Shown: positions 1-12,550 of the stretch, piece by piece
Layout of the letters: the number at the start of each line of letters is the position of its first letter
Numbering within the stretch: position 1 is the first letter of the stretch
Assembly: GCF_036884655.1 (NCBI RefSeq)
Contig: NC_088340.1
Location: forward strand, 6,779,501-6,843,500
Source: Musa acuminata AAA Group
Lineage: Eukaryota; Streptophyta; Magnoliopsida; Zingiberales; Musaceae
Length of the DNA stretch: 64,000 bases
Reading direction: 5' to 3'
The notes under the pieces: model-generated
What the model was told of the DNA's origin: nothing
Seen by the model: the letters and a program-made list of their open reading frames with translations, nothing else
Database searches by the model: none
Translations under genes and position numbers: made by a program

Positions 1-1349
1 TTCTTTACCCATACAACACTAACGGTGTAAGTCCTTTTAAATACATCATATATATTTTACATTTAGTTTACTTATATTCGAATTGCATCATAGAAGAAAA
101 AACATATTGATATAAAATATTGAAACCGACATTTTAGTGGAGCTGATGAGCAGAGATAATTGATATCATGCTCGAGCCCAGTTGACTCACGGATCAGAAA
201 AAAAAAATTGATTTTCAGATACCATAATTAGATTTTAATTCTAGAGTAATAGGATATCATAATTTATGTACATATTATTTTATAAACAAATAAAATTGAA
301 CTTTTAATTGTCATACTCCAATTTTTTTTGTTTTTGTTATAATAAAATTTATTGTTATTGGTATGTACATAAGTCTTATATCTAATTTAGCAAAATAAGT
401 CTGTTTATAGTTTCTCATTTTGATTGTTTAATGTGGATATTGATTTGGAGTTAATGGAGAATTTAATTCATATTTATCTTAGAGTGATATGGTGTGAAAT
501 AAAAGAACTCTAAATTGAAACCTTGTAATATTATGTCTAGGGTATATTCAACAAGATTCCTCAAATATTTTAGTTTGGATTCAAAGGATTTGATTAACTA
601 ATAAATTTATTGTGAGCACAATTGAGATGTTGAAGATCTAACTTGTGGCATTTGAAATTGTGGTTAAATCATTGGGATGATTATGTGCTCCCTTTGACTA
701 TCTATAGGTACGATCATATAATATTGAATCTAGAAAATAATCGATAACGATCGATTTAATTAACTTTGTAAGACTAAGTAGATTAGTTGATAGTAGGGTA
801 TCGATTGTCATATTATTCAAATGATGATGAGATCACACATTGCTAAGGTTTTGATAGTTTTGGTTACTTGCTCATTCTATAACATTTAAAAAGCATAGGA
901 AAAATTAGGTTAAAGATATATATACCTGCATGATGTGGATATTGGTGTTTAATGGGTTTTATGTTCTTACAATTGTTCCAATATTTCCTTTCCTAGGATG
1001 TTGCATCCAAAGTTTCAGCTAGTCTTCTGAAATTTTCCAAGGAAAGCTTCTGATTATACATTTAATTGTATCTACTCAATCCATAAAATTAAGGATAGTG
1101 ACACACTAAATACAATAAGGTTCTTTTGCTGTTAGATTGGACCCTTTTGAATTAGTTTAAGTGGTTAATTAATAGAGATACTCTCTATGTAGTTGATTCC
1201 ATCATCGTCGTCATCATCATTATTATATCTATCTAATCATTCACCATCGAATTTATTTATTTATTTATTTTGTTCATAAGCCTAAAGTCCAACTTATCGT
1301 AAATATAAATTATATCTAATAAAAAAATTTCCTGAAGGGATAATCGACT

Positions 1350-1940
1350 GAATCATTTGTTTAAAATATTTAAATTGAAATTGATGATAGTTGACACTTT
1401 TTTCCTCACTTTTTAATGCATAATTAAGTCATAATATTACACTTATTTTTGCCGACAAGCACTTAGCACTGTATCTCTACATGCTCATAAACAAGTGAAA
1501 GTGAGTTGCTTGTAGAGAGAGTTTCAAGAAAAAGAGAAGCTTCAAAGAATGCTACTCCCTATGTATGTACACCTTAAAGGCACCTAAAGATTAACAATGA
1601 GGAAAGCACCTAAAGATTAAACAATGAGTTTGAATCGTTTGTTTAAAATGTTTAAATCGAAATTGATGATAGTTGACTCATATAATCTTTATAAGTCAGA
1701 TTCATGTTTTTTTTCTCACTTTTTAATATATAATTAAGTCATAATATTACACTTATTTTTGCCGACAAAGCACTTAGCACTACATCTCTACATGCTCATA
1801 AACAAGTGAAAGTGAGTGGCCTGTAGAGTTACAAGAAAAAGAGAAGCTTCAAAGAATGCTACTCCCTATGTATACCTTAAAGGCACCTAAAGAAAAAGAG
1901 AAGCTTCAAAGAATGCTACTCCCTATCTATGTATACCATA
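1350..1940. repeat. Imperfect tandem duplication of about 280 bp with a third partial unit
   Basis: Bases from about 1350 and from about 1632 begin two copies of the same sequence. Each shares a block ending in a purine-rich motif and the stretch GCTTCAAAGAATGCTACTCC. The second copy carries an extra segment of about 27 bp near 1680-1707. A third, short copy of only the purine-rich end starts at 1891, 57 bp after its counterpart at 1834. No open frame spans it and its origin is unknown. Confidence 0.85.
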
Positions 1941-3207
1941 TAGGCATCCATAAGAGAGAAGAAAAAAAAGAGTACATGTCCTTCTCAACATGCTCACATG
2001 ATGATGCCCATATGCACTTAACATTATTAATCCATACAATATGTTTGGTTGTATGAATAAGTACTTCCTTCGGTCTTCATTGTTGGTCAGCCACTCTTCC
2101 ATAAATGACTATGAAATATCTCTCAGAGGTAATCTTGTGTTAGCTTTATAGAATAAGAGAGTTTAGCTCTACAGGCATCCCAAACATGACACTGTTTATT
2201 TGGTTTAGCTATAATTCTTTGCTTAAGTGAGTCACCTCATATGGACAAAGGTACGAAGGACAAGTTGATGAACCTCCATTGTTCAGCCACAACATGTTGA
2301 CATTATGTCTCGGGATGCTTTGTTAACATTGTATAGCTTGGATTAATTCTTTTCTATTTACATATGATTTGATGACAATAATGATATTATTATTCTCTCA
2401 ATGGATCCTTTTTTTCGATCATCGATATGTTATGTAAAGAATCTTTTCTACAACTATATTAATAAACATTTACAAATCAAAGTTTTGTCGGACTAAATTA
2501 AATCATAAAGAAGATGCAATAGAGACTAAATTAAAAGAAGTGGAGCTGATCTACTACGTAGTCGGTTTTGTCGTATTAACATAGATCATAGAGTGATCAG
2601 CATGCATGAGAGATTACGATTCATGAAGATACGAGTTTTCTTTTCTTGCACTTCAGATTGTTTGTATTAATCTCAAAAATTTTGTGGTATTAAACCTAAT
2701 AAAGTAGAAGCATGAATGTAATCTACTACGTACTTGTCGTCCTTTGCATGCTTCATCTAACCTTTGCGAGATTATCCAACTCAAATTAATGCGATGATGT
2801 GCCTAACCCACTTCGTATCACAAGGCTATTATAAGCAGCTCCAATCCTTCACCTCTCCTAGTGCTGCACACCTGTCTTGTGCCTGCTTCGGCCTCTGTTC
2901 TTGACCTGAGCATGCTCATAAAGATTGCTGCAGTGGAAGGAAGAAGATATGGTTTACATATTCATCGGTTGAGCTCCCAAATTCAAAAGCCACACTCGAT
3001 CCGAGATCTAGTTTATGGGGGTCGGGGGGCCGCGGGGGGCGGTGTTCGTCCTTAGTGCCCCTCCTACATGGAGCTTCAATGGCGGCTTAGAGTTGACGAG
3101 GTTTCGCCATTGGCTCGGGGAGGAGAGCACCAATCATGGCGTCACAACGAGGAAGAGGTGTGACGGTCGGGCCATGAAAATGCTTTGAGACTCGTGGAGA
3201 GGTAGAA

Positions 3208-3228
3208 TCTCTCTCTCTCTCTCTCTCT
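3208..3228. repeat. (CT)n microsatellite
   Basis: About ten CT dinucleotides lie in intergenic DNA 0.6 kb upstream of the SWEET gene. It has no evident role. Confidence 0.9.
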
Positions 3229-3715
3229 GTGTTCATGTGATGATGATGCATGACGTTTCCATAACGCCGAGGAAGAACTCCATGCGTTCACGTACTTTTG
3301 GGGTTAAATCTATCTACATTTGTGTAACAAAAATCATGATTCGTTTGTTTTGGATGGATGTTTACTTCCTTTCTATATCTATATCTATGTCCAAGTTTTC
3401 ATATCCAAGAAATATCTATATCTATGCAACTTGTGTGACGGAGTTGGGTGTCTCATGCCTTAGGCAAATTAAAATAATATTAAACCTAATTTTAGAAGGT
3501 TAAATTGATGAAGCTCTTCTTTTTCTTATGGAAAATCTTCAAATTTTTTGTGCAATAAGAAAGAGTTTATGCTGTTTCTAGGTAGCATTTGATTCAACCA
3601 GTATGAAGGACAGGTAAGCTGATCAGGCCACTAATCATGTCCAAGATTTGTGCCAACAATATGGATCTCACAATTAATTATCACACTAATCATGTCCATG
3701 GCTGCCTTTACAAGC

Positions 3716-3723
3716 TATATATA
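3716..3723 (+). promoter_or_regulatory. Probable TATA box of the SWEET gene
   Basis: TATATAAA lies about 107 nt upstream of the chosen SWEET start codon, which suits a leader of about 75 nt. The segment downstream is free of in-frame ATG codons before 3823. Confidence 0.6.
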
Positions 3724-3822
3724 AACAGAGCCAGGTGATGCTGCTGAGCTGCATTCAAGCTTCCTCTGTTCTCTAACTTGAAGAGCAGGAGAAGTGAAGT
3801 GACTCCTCCTCTTGCCTTAAAG

Positions 3823-6094
3823 ATGCTGGTCATCACCATTGTGAACCCTTTTGCTACAGCAGCTGGCCTCTTAGGTGCTGCCTCTTCCTCTTCCTCATCC
3901 TTCAGCTGCTGCTGCTCTGGCTACTGCCACCAAAGAATCTTTTGTTTTATTTGCCAGAATGCATTCTATGATTTGCAAGCTTAAAGTGCCAACTTTTTAA
4001 TCTCACTTTATGATGTCAGTAACCTCTTCTTATATATTTGAGAGCAGAAAAGTAATATTACGCAGTCTCTAGGCTTTATCTTCATGCAAATGTAATGTAA
4101 AGTTATCAAAATGTTTTATATCATCCTCAAGATTTCTTTGATGTGATTGACATGCTGATCAACATGAGAAAAGGAATGACCTTTTTCTTTTGTTTCTGTT
4201 CTCCTTCCACAGGTAACATCATATCATTTCTGGTGGTTTTGGCCCCTGTGTAAGCTGCTCTCAACATTTATGTTCTTGATTCATAGATAGTTTCTGCAAA
4301 CACATTTGAAGTTTCAGAGCTGCACACTCCAAATCGAACTCAATCATCAACCCCTCCACTGCTCACTTATACTACTTTTTAATATTTCTTTTCTAGGAAC
4401 AATGCATTAATCCTTTCTTTCTGGCTTTGTTGATGTTGGTGAAGGCCAACATTTTACAGGATCTACAAGAAGAAATCAACAGAGTCATTTGATTCAGTGC
4501 CATATGTGGTGGCCTTGTTCAGTGCCATGCTGTGGGTTTTCTATGGGCTCCTCACTCTAGATGTGCTGCTGCTCACCATCAACACTGGAGCTTGCATAAT
4601 TGAAATGATCTATCTCACAATATACCTAATCTATGCTTCCAAGAAACCCAGGGTAATCTTTTTCTGTCTCACATATACGCCTGGCACATGACACACAGCT
4701 ATGTATCTTCACAGGCAGTCTTTCTATGCTCCTCACACAATGATTGATCTAAAGTAGATGCAGATTCTGTCTGCAACTGGACCCAAAATATATGCTTCTA
4801 AATAACAAAAAGAAAAAATTTCAAGTTATCCAAATATAAATAGGAAAAAAAATGGAAGTAGGAAAGATTAGTATCTCCACTCTCTTAATATCACAAACGC
4901 CAATTTTAATTGGATAATCATTCTCCTTAATTGACTACATAACATCACTATGGCTAATGCAGTCAATTGCTTCAATTTTGCTTTGTATAGTTACCTACCA
5001 ATAAACAGGAATTGAATTCTTTCTGAATCAGTTCTTTAGAAGTAAAGCAAACATGTTTGATCACTGAACAAAAACATCTTATTTTCCTTCTTCTATACAG
5101 GCTTTCACACTGAAGTTAATATCCTTGGTCAATGTGGGGATCTATGGATCTTTAGTCCTCTTCACCACCCTATTTGTCAAGGGAAAAAGGCGAATCGATG
5201 TTACTGGATGGATATGTGCCTCCTTTGCAGTCAGCGTATTCGCGGCTCCTCTGAGCATTATAGTAAGCTGAGATTCAACTAAATGCAGCAAAATTATAAG
5301 TGACTTTTCTAAAAAAGACCACAGAAATGAATAGAACAGAAAAAAATTGATCCAAAACACCGATAATATCAGCTTAAAACTTATAATTATGACTTTATAC
5401 AGAATATAAAGTGCTGAAAAATCATGCCCATATATACATTATATATATGACAAAGTAGGTGATTTGTGCTAGCTTTCTTCCGGATTTCTAGCTGAACATG
5501 ATACAAGTTTCATTTGATTTCTGAGGTTAGATTAGTTCTTCAAACTTTCTATATATTTTAGATCGATGAGTGCTACTTCTTCAAACTTATAGAAGTAGCA
5601 TGCAAAGCCCAGCATCGCTCATGAGCAGGCTAATGCAGTATGACAAACAACGGTATGTGAAGACTCATTGACATGGCATTTGATGTCCTGCAGAGGCTGG
5701 TGATACGAACTAAAAGCGTGGAGTACATGCCATTCTCACTCTCCTTCTTCCTCACGCTATCTGCAGTTGCATGGTTCAGCTACGGAATTCTTCTGGGCGA
5801 TCTATTCGTAGCAGTGAGTTCCTACCTCTTACTCAATCACTGGTCGAATCAGCTCACCGTTTAATATCCTCAACCTTGTTTCAGCTTCCAAACGTTGTGG
5901 GCTTCATGTTCGGCATCGCCCAAATCATCATCTACTTCATGTACGTCAACTCTAAGAAGGCCGAAACAAAGCCAAAACTCAACGCAGAGGCCATGCCTGC
6001 AGCAGCAACACTGGACTCTGTCGTTGAACTCCCGGAGAAGAAGGGCGTTCCACAGCCGGTGGTCTGCGAGTTCACATCGGTGATTGAAGTGTAG
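3823..6094 (+). CDS. SWEET: SWEET bidirectional sugar transporter (clade III type)
   Basis: A plasma-membrane sugar uniporter of the MtN3/saliva family; clade III members mainly move sucrose. My exons are 3823-3874, 4213-4249, 4445-4652, 5101-5262, 5694-5813 and 5885-6094. All have GT-AG borders and together give 262 aa, the usual size and six-exon plan of the family. The first MtN3 repeat includes [17 protein letters not shown] and [14 protein letters not shown]. The second includes [20 protein letters not shown] and [11 protein letters not shown], closest from memory to clade III proteins. Seven membrane helices are expected. The C-terminal tail (about 50 residues, ending TSVIEV) is hydrophilic and cytosolic. 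ATG 3823 is the first in-frame ATG and puts the conserved NPF...GLLG segment at the N-terminus. The ordinal number within the family cannot be given without a tree. Confidence 0.93.
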
Positions 6095-6171
6095 CGTTAC
6101 GGGAGATTATGTAGTTTATTTCCATTGGCAGACGCATTTCATATATTTGTGTCTCTTTGTCTACTGGGTAG

Positions 6172-6177
6172 AATAAA
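6172..6177 (+). terminator. Polyadenylation signal candidate of the SWEET gene
   Basis: AATAAA lies 78 nt after the SWEET stop codon, a normal spacing for a plant near-upstream element. Confidence 0.5.
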
Positions 6178-7357
6178 AGATCTATCTACGTGGTATTGTC
6201 GTAGCTTTGAATTCCTCAATGAACCTTCGTATGTGCTGGTTATCAAATGGAAGCTTAGAGGCGGTTCGTTGTCTTGTAATGCACATGAGAAGCGTCAAAC
6301 AGACAGCGCACGCATCTCGAGGCACACGTGATCCACGTAGATCTTGTGCATCATGCAAAGCCTGGCCCACGTGGGGTGCGATCGTCATAGCGGATTCGGG
6401 TTCGTCAAACTGACTTAAACGAAATGCGGGACCCGTCCGTAGAAGCCTCTATCAACGCGTGATGGTGACGCGGGTAAGTCACAAAAGGGTATGGGTAAGA
6501 GATTTCTTTTCTTTTGTTAGCACGCTTATGGTGGAAATTTCGCATCTTCGAAAGATTAGAAAAAGGATTCTTTTTACGCATACTCGGGTTCGGACGCACC
6601 CACTCGTCATCTCTCAAGCCTTTTAACGCGCACCTTTTTCTTTTTCTATTATGTAAAGCCTGCTTTTGGAGCTAATCGCAGCCGTCGATTTACGGGGACC
6701 ATCCTATCGTGATCCGAGCCCGCACCAGAGAATCCGCCGGGGTACCAACGTGTTCGTCTCCCATTGGCTGCCCCACACCGTCACGCGTCCCGCGTCCGTA
6801 CCTGCCACTGCGGTGCCATTCGAACATCTCAAGCGACGAAAATACCCCCAACAGTTCCCCAAACGACTGGCCTGCCACTCCACCACCTCCTGGCCCAAAT
6901 TACCAGAACGCCACTGACGAGCTCGCACCCGCCGACACACCTCCCCGTCGCGTGGCACCTCCGATCCGCTGTTTCGCTTCAATCAGGACCGATCAGTGAA
7001 AAGAGATTCCACAATGGACGCGTGTCCTTCCAACAAGACGATTCTCTAGCGGCACGCATCGGTGCCGGACGGCAGTGGGTCCCCAAAATGCCTTTTGTTA
7101 CCCGTTCTCCACGTACTCTTGTATAATAACTGGGCTTGTGAAGGTGGGGCCCACATGTATGGGCTATCTTCGACTCTACCGATATAGCGGGTAACTGAGC
7201 GGGGACGCCGTGTATGAGCATGGAAAGCGTTGCTGTTCCTTTGAGTGATGATTTCGTAATTCCAGGATGATTCACAGTGGCAGAATCGGGAATGAGGGTT
7301 TTAAGTTATTTATTAAGGGGACAATTAATAAATACGACGACCTTTTTCTTGGGCATG
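6178..7357. other. Intergenic spacer and promoter region of the CCCH gene
   Basis: About 1.2 kb, GC-richer than other spacers between 6660 and 7200. No gene is recognised. Overlapping short open frames occur on both strands here, as expected from GC-rich sequence without selection. It holds the two G-box motifs listed separately and leads to the TATA box at 7358. Confidence 0.6.
6325..6373. promoter_or_regulatory. Two G-box/ABRE-like motifs
   Basis: CACGTG occurs at 6325-6330 (as CACACGTGAT) and at 6368-6373, the second inside the palindrome CCCACGTGGG. A further ACGT core lies between them (CCACGTAG). Such clusters bind bZIP and bHLH factors in plants. They lie about 1 kb upstream of the CCCH gene's TATA box and just past the SWEET 3' end, so the target gene is uncertain. 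Confidence 0.4.
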
Positions 7358-7365
7358 TATATAAA
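7358..7365 (+). promoter_or_regulatory. Probable TATA box of the CCCH zinc-finger gene
   Basis: TATATAAA lies 284 nt before the start codon. The transcript leader would begin near 7390 and includes a GA repeat (about 7443-7463) and the heat shock element at 7573-7595. Confidence 0.65.
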
Positions 7366-7572
7366 CCGAAACGCACCCAGAAAAAGACCGGGGAGAGAGA
7401 GATCGGAGGTAAGCAGAGCATCGAGAACAGGGCGTAGAAAGGCGAGAGAGAGAGAGAGAGAGGAGGGCCGAAGAGAGGATTGAGCAGAAGGATAGTAGCG
7501 ATCCGATCAGAATCGACACCGAGGTTCGAGTTCCTCCCGCTTCTCCGAATCCAGCCCGATCGCGCCACTGTA

Positions 7573-7595
7573 GAACGTTCCGGAACGTTCCAGAA
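7573..7595. promoter_or_regulatory. Perfect five-unit heat shock element in the 5' leader
   Basis: The sequence reads GAA-cg-TTC-cg-GAA-cg-TTC-ca-GAA, that is, five alternating nGAAn/nTTCn units with exact spacing. Three such units already suffice for a trimeric heat shock factor. The element lies downstream of the TATA box and its last unit ends 46 nt before the ATG of the CCCH gene, so it is inside the predicted leader and not the core promoter. Confidence 0.65.
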
Positions 7596-7641
7596 ACCCC
7601 TCTCCCCCGCCGGCCCCCACCACCGCCGGCGATTCACGTTT

Positions 7642-10600
7642 ATGGAGCTGTATGGACGTGGCCCCGCGCCGGGTGGCGCTCGCCCCGACCCGGACACCGG
7701 CCTCGAAGGTAAACTATTTGGTTCGTTTGTCATTATTCCCCTTTCTTCTGTATTGTCGGGTTGATTGGCTTTCAGGTTCCTGGCGTGAGTTTGCGATGAA
7801 AATTAGGATGATGGAAAGATTAATTATTTGTGCCTTTTATGTGCTGATAGAGTCCATGTGGAGATTGGGCTTAGGCAGTGGCGGCGGTAGTGGCGGCACT
7901 CTGCAGTACCCGGAGAGGCCCGGAGAGCTGGATTGTGCCTATTACATGCGTACCGGAACGTGCAGCTACGGGGAGAAGTGCCGCTACAATCACCCCCGCG
8001 ACCGTGGAGCAGTAAGGGCTTTGTCAAAGTTTGATTTGCACTGCTTCCAGTAGGGTTAACTCTGCCCATTTAGGTTTTGTGCCTTGTCTGCTGCTAATGT
8101 ATGTGATTTTGTTGCTTACATTTGAAGTGGTTAGTGGCTTTGGTTAAGAATGACTATATGGTGCCAAGTTCATAATTTTAACTAGATAATTTTCCAAGGT
8201 GTGAATTTTATGTCCTTGGTTGACATGACCCATATGCACTAGTCTCGGTAAATTTGACCTATCTTTTACTGTTTTTAGATGACCGGAGCAGGAAGGACTG
8301 GAGCTATGGAGTATCCAGAGCGAGTCGATCAGCCTGTGTGCGAGGTATTTTACCTTATCTAGCATAGTTTTTGGTCAAAGTAGAGGGGGTTACATGAATT
8401 GATATTAAGTGCAAGAATATGCAGAATGAGGATTTTGAACTGAATTTTAAGCATCAGGGAATTTGTCTGGCTGGAGGTCTACAATTTTATTTTGTTAATA
8501 TTAATGATATAATTTTTTTTTCCATAGTTCTATATGAGGACTGGGAATTGCAAATTTGGTTCTACTTGCAAGTATCACCACCCTAGACAAGGAGGTGGAT
8601 CTGCACAGCCAGTCTCACTAAATTATTGTGGATATCCATTACGACCGGTTAGACTTTCTGTTCTAGATATTCTTAATATATTCACTTCATTTATAGTTAA
8701 TTATCACATATTTTTATGATTTATCTGCCTTGAGGTTGCTACTAATGTTTGTGTAACTGTTGAACTGCAGGGGGAAAAAGAGTGTGCCTACTACATGAAG
8801 ACTGGTCAGTGCAAGTTTGGTTTTACCTGTAAATTCCATCACCCACAACCTGGTGGGTCTTCTGTGCCCTCTCCTGCATCAGCATTTTATCCAACGGTGC
8901 AGCATCCATCGGTTCCTCCACCTCATCAGTATCCACCTTATGCTGGCTGGCAAGTTGCGAGACCTTCAGTGCTCCCTGGATCATATTTGCAAGGGTCTTA
9001 TGCTCCAATGCTGCTCTCTCCTGGAGTCGTTCCAGTCCAGGGCTGGAACCCTTATACGGTTTGTAGAACTATTAGTGCTTTAAAGACCATAATATCAGAG
9101 GACACGAGTTTAACTTCAGATGTTTTATTTTTTGGCATTTACATGCAAGCCAGGGACCTGTAAACTCCAGTGTGTCACCTGCTGGTCAACAAACAGTTCA
9201 ACCAGGACCAATCTATGGGGTACAGAACCAGGCGTCTTCAACCAATCCAGCTTTGGCTGGAGCACAAACACCTACTTTGTCACCTGCTGGAACTTTGACT
9301 GCTAGCCAGAGGGAAAACAAATTTCCTGAGAGACCTGGCCAACCTGAATGCCAGTTCTACATGAAGACGGGGGATTGTAAATATGGAGCCATGTGTAAAT
9401 ACCATCATCCACCAGATTGGAGAATCCCAAGGATGAATGTTGTTCTTAGTGCTCTAGGTCTCCCCCTTCGACCGGTACTCATCTTCACTTCTTACATTTT
9501 TCATATCATGAAATATAGCAAGTTGATCTGTGACTTTCTTAATCCTGTAACTTTTGATGGGTTACTTCTTGAACATTAAAGTCAATAACAGTTGTGTGTG
9601 CTATAACTGTTAATACAACAACAGTTATATGGATCTTCCAACTATTTTCATATCATGAAATATAGTCATAGTGTTCCAACTATTTGGAGTCAGTTATATG
9701 GATCTTCTCCCATCATTGAAATATAGTCATTGCAGACTCTGTTGTCAGATGAAGACTCAAAACATTGAAATTTTTTAATTCTTAGCATGCCAAATTTATA
9801 TTGACATTTTATATAGATTCCATCTTCTAGGGCTGTCGTTAGTTAAAATGAATAACCTATAGTACTGCATTTTAGAACTAAGGTAGCATTATTTAGAGGC
9901 CTATTCAGAGGGATTATAATTCTGATTGCAAATTTGAGGGGAAACAATTTTGCAGGTTTTGTAGTTTAATATCTAAACCATGATTTTGTTCAGAGACATG
10001 GATGAAGTATTGATGTAGGATAAATTCAATAAGTAAGCATTTTAAAGTAAGCTTAGTCTACTAGTATTAGAGCAGTTTCAAGAAGTAAAACCAGTGAAAG
10101 AGTTTAATGGTGTATACACAAAAAATGAGGATCAATCAATTAACACTGAGACTTCTTATAAAGGCAAATAAAAACTTACAATGACATCTAGTTTGTTCCA
10201 GATAAAACTGACAAATTTGTCAAAACTGACTGGAAAAGAAATGGCCAGATTTTTGGATCTTTTAATTGAATCTAATTTTTTCCAGTTCAAGTATTTTGTT
10301 AATTATGATTTTTTTCACTGATGATTTTCCTAGAGGATATTTGAGTTACTTCAGGAATATTTTATCATCCAGCAATGATCTTATGTAATTGTTGAATAGG
10401 TTATATTAATTTTTAGGTACTTCTCACTTTAGTTTACTTAAGTGCATAACTTGGCTTGAAAAGAGGTTAACTTCATTGATATTTGTGACAAATTATTGAA
10501 ACAATTCATAGAATGCCTTGAAGGCCAATTTAATTTCCACATGCAATATGTTACTAGTTCCATACAGGTAGATGAAGAGAACATCAAGAAGGTCAAGAGA

Positions 10601-12249
10601 ATCCACTCCATCCTTGTGTTATTAAAAGGCATAGACTAGCAGCACCAATTTTAAGCTGGCTTTCATATGAATTGATCGCTTGATTCTCCATTTGGGGTAT
10701 GCATCTGCATATGACCTCAGTTTGATAGGTGCGATATTGGGTAGCCCTATATGTCTTATGCATCAAATCACAAGTGAGTTGAGTAATACCATGAATCAAA
10801 TGGTTCCATAATGACTGTCATGACTAAAAAGTACTGGTCCGATCCCATATCGGTATTTTTTTTATTTTTCCTAGAATTACATGATGGTATATCATAGTAT
10901 TGACATGCTGCATTCTAACACTTGCCAGTATGATCAAGTGATCATGATCTAATTAGTTTTTCTCTTAATCTCCATCTGAAGTAGCAGAAATGACGGTGGC
11001 AAGGGCCTATACATAGAGATGCTGCTATCCATGAGTTGCCTGTGCTTTCAGACATTGTCGCTAGCATACCTGAATGACATTGAGACCAATGTTATTAGAT
11101 ATGTCACAGGCTGGGGCCATGGCAAGTCTTGCCATCCCTAGCAACCTGAAGAGTGGTGTCCTCCCCATTGCAAATACCAGTTAAGACCAACTGTAGCCAG
11201 GAGCCATTAACTCTTTCTGATGGATTGGGTACAAGAGAAAGACACTGAGGGAGTGAACAGAGTGATCCATAAATTTCCCATATTTACATAAATACTACTT
11301 CCTGTACTGTTGGTGGTGACATTCTCTAAAGGGTTTCCTGGTTGATCTCTCAGCCGTTAAATCAAAATCTGAAGTTACAATATATATGCATGCTAATGAG
11401 TGGGAAAGTAAATTTTGCAGCATAATCTTGTAAATATGTGTTGTAATTCCCAGTATCTTCTTTTTGATGGCCACAGTAATTCTACTACACATCTAAATCA
11501 CATAGTTCTCTCAAATGAATTTATATAAAATACAGGAGGAAAGAGAGGTTCAAGAGGATGAAAAAAATCCTAGGACGATGAAATTGCATTACTTCTGATA
11601 GTATGTTATGGTTGTACTAGGACAACATAATCTTGACTACTTGAATCAGGCCTTCTCTGTCATAAGCTTCTATGTTGTCTATAGTATTCTGTATTTCATA
11701 ATAGTCTCATAAATGATAGAACGTGTAACAAGGCAGTACAAATTTGATTACCAAAGCAGGATTTGAAGTGTTGAAAGGAAATATTGACATAGATTCAATG
11801 GACCACACGATAGCGTAAAACATTATATAAGTATAAATTGGCTTGATAATCTGTTGAAAATAATGTATTTATATGCTTAAAGATGGAGTGTTTGTTTCTT
11901 TGATATATAATTTGCTTAATTGAGTAACTAAGCTATCAGTTTACATTTTTGTGTTGTCTTATCAATTTCACTTATTTCTCCCTGAGAATTAATATTCTTT
12001 TTAATCTGGATCTGGTGACAGGGAGCTCAACCTTGCACTTACTACATGCAGCACGGATTATGCAAATTTGGACAGACATGCAAATTTGACCATCCGATTT
12101 CAACTGTGAGCTACAGTTCTTCTGCATCTTCTCTCTCTGACATGCCAGTTCCTTACCCTATTGGATTTTCAGTAGCCACCTTGGCCCCCTCCTCATCATC
12201 CTCAGAGCTACGGCCCGAATTCATTTCTATCAAAGAGCGTTTCTTTTAG
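7642..12249 (+). CDS. Five-finger CCCH zinc-finger protein (ZFN-like)
   Basis: Plant proteins of this type are nuclear or cytoplasmic RNA/DNA-binding regulators. My exons are 7642-7708, 7851-8011, 8279-8344, 8528-8647, 8771-9058, 9154-9474 and 12022-12249, all with GT-AG borders, giving 416 aa. Five C-x8-C-x5-C-x3-H fingers are visible: C51-C60-C66-H70, C97-C106-C112-H116, C143-C152-C158-H162, C300-C309-C315-H319 and C346-C355-C361-H365. Fingers 1, 2 and 4 follow the [13 protein letters not shown] lead-in typical of the ZFN/HUA1 group, and finger 2 is split by an intron after its first Cys. A Pro/Ser-rich linker separates fingers 3 and 4. The last intron (9475-12021) is 2.5 kb and shows no other gene. 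ATG 7642 gives the usual short N-terminus. The exact orthologue is not decidable here. Confidence 0.93.
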
Positions 12250-12544
12250 GATCCCAACTGAGAACCGATCTAGCAGCTCCATTGGTTCAATCTTTTCAAA
12301 TAAGGGTTTTCTTCCCCACTCACTCATTCAACCTCAAAATTCTGCATCAAGTAGTATCAACAGCAGCCCAATTCTTGTTCATGTTATCTCTAGTTCAAGA
12401 TGAGAACATCTGAATTGATTGGTTAGATTTTTGTTCAAGGTAAAACTGAAGCAACTCATTCTTCATTGCTCTTGACATGAGTGGTGTATCCCACTTTTGA
12501 GCACTCCTCTTGTTCACAGTCTACCTTAGCTCAAGTTTATACAC

Positions 12545-12550
12545 AATAAA
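12545..12550 (+). terminator. Polyadenylation signal candidate of the CCCH gene
   Basis: AATAAA lies about 300 nt after the stop codon at 12249. The distance is long but within the range of plant 3' UTRs. Confidence 0.35.

Larger units (their letters stand above)
1..3700. other. AT-rich intergenic DNA left of the SWEET gene
   Basis: I recognise no gene here. Open frames are short (at most about 90 codons), low in complexity and without family motifs. The stretch contains the tandem duplication listed at 1350-1940. A GC-richer patch at about 3010-3200 is followed by a CT microsatellite at 3208-3228. A TATA-like sequence near 2826-2833 is followed by a short open frame (2861-3055) that resembles no family I know, so I leave it uncalled. 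Confidence 0.6.

Noticed and set aside
7272..7733. 153-codon antisense open frame over the CCCH leader
   Set aside because: It overlaps the TATA box, GA repeat and exon 1 of the real gene. Its Ser/Leu-rich content is just the complement of GA-rich sequence.
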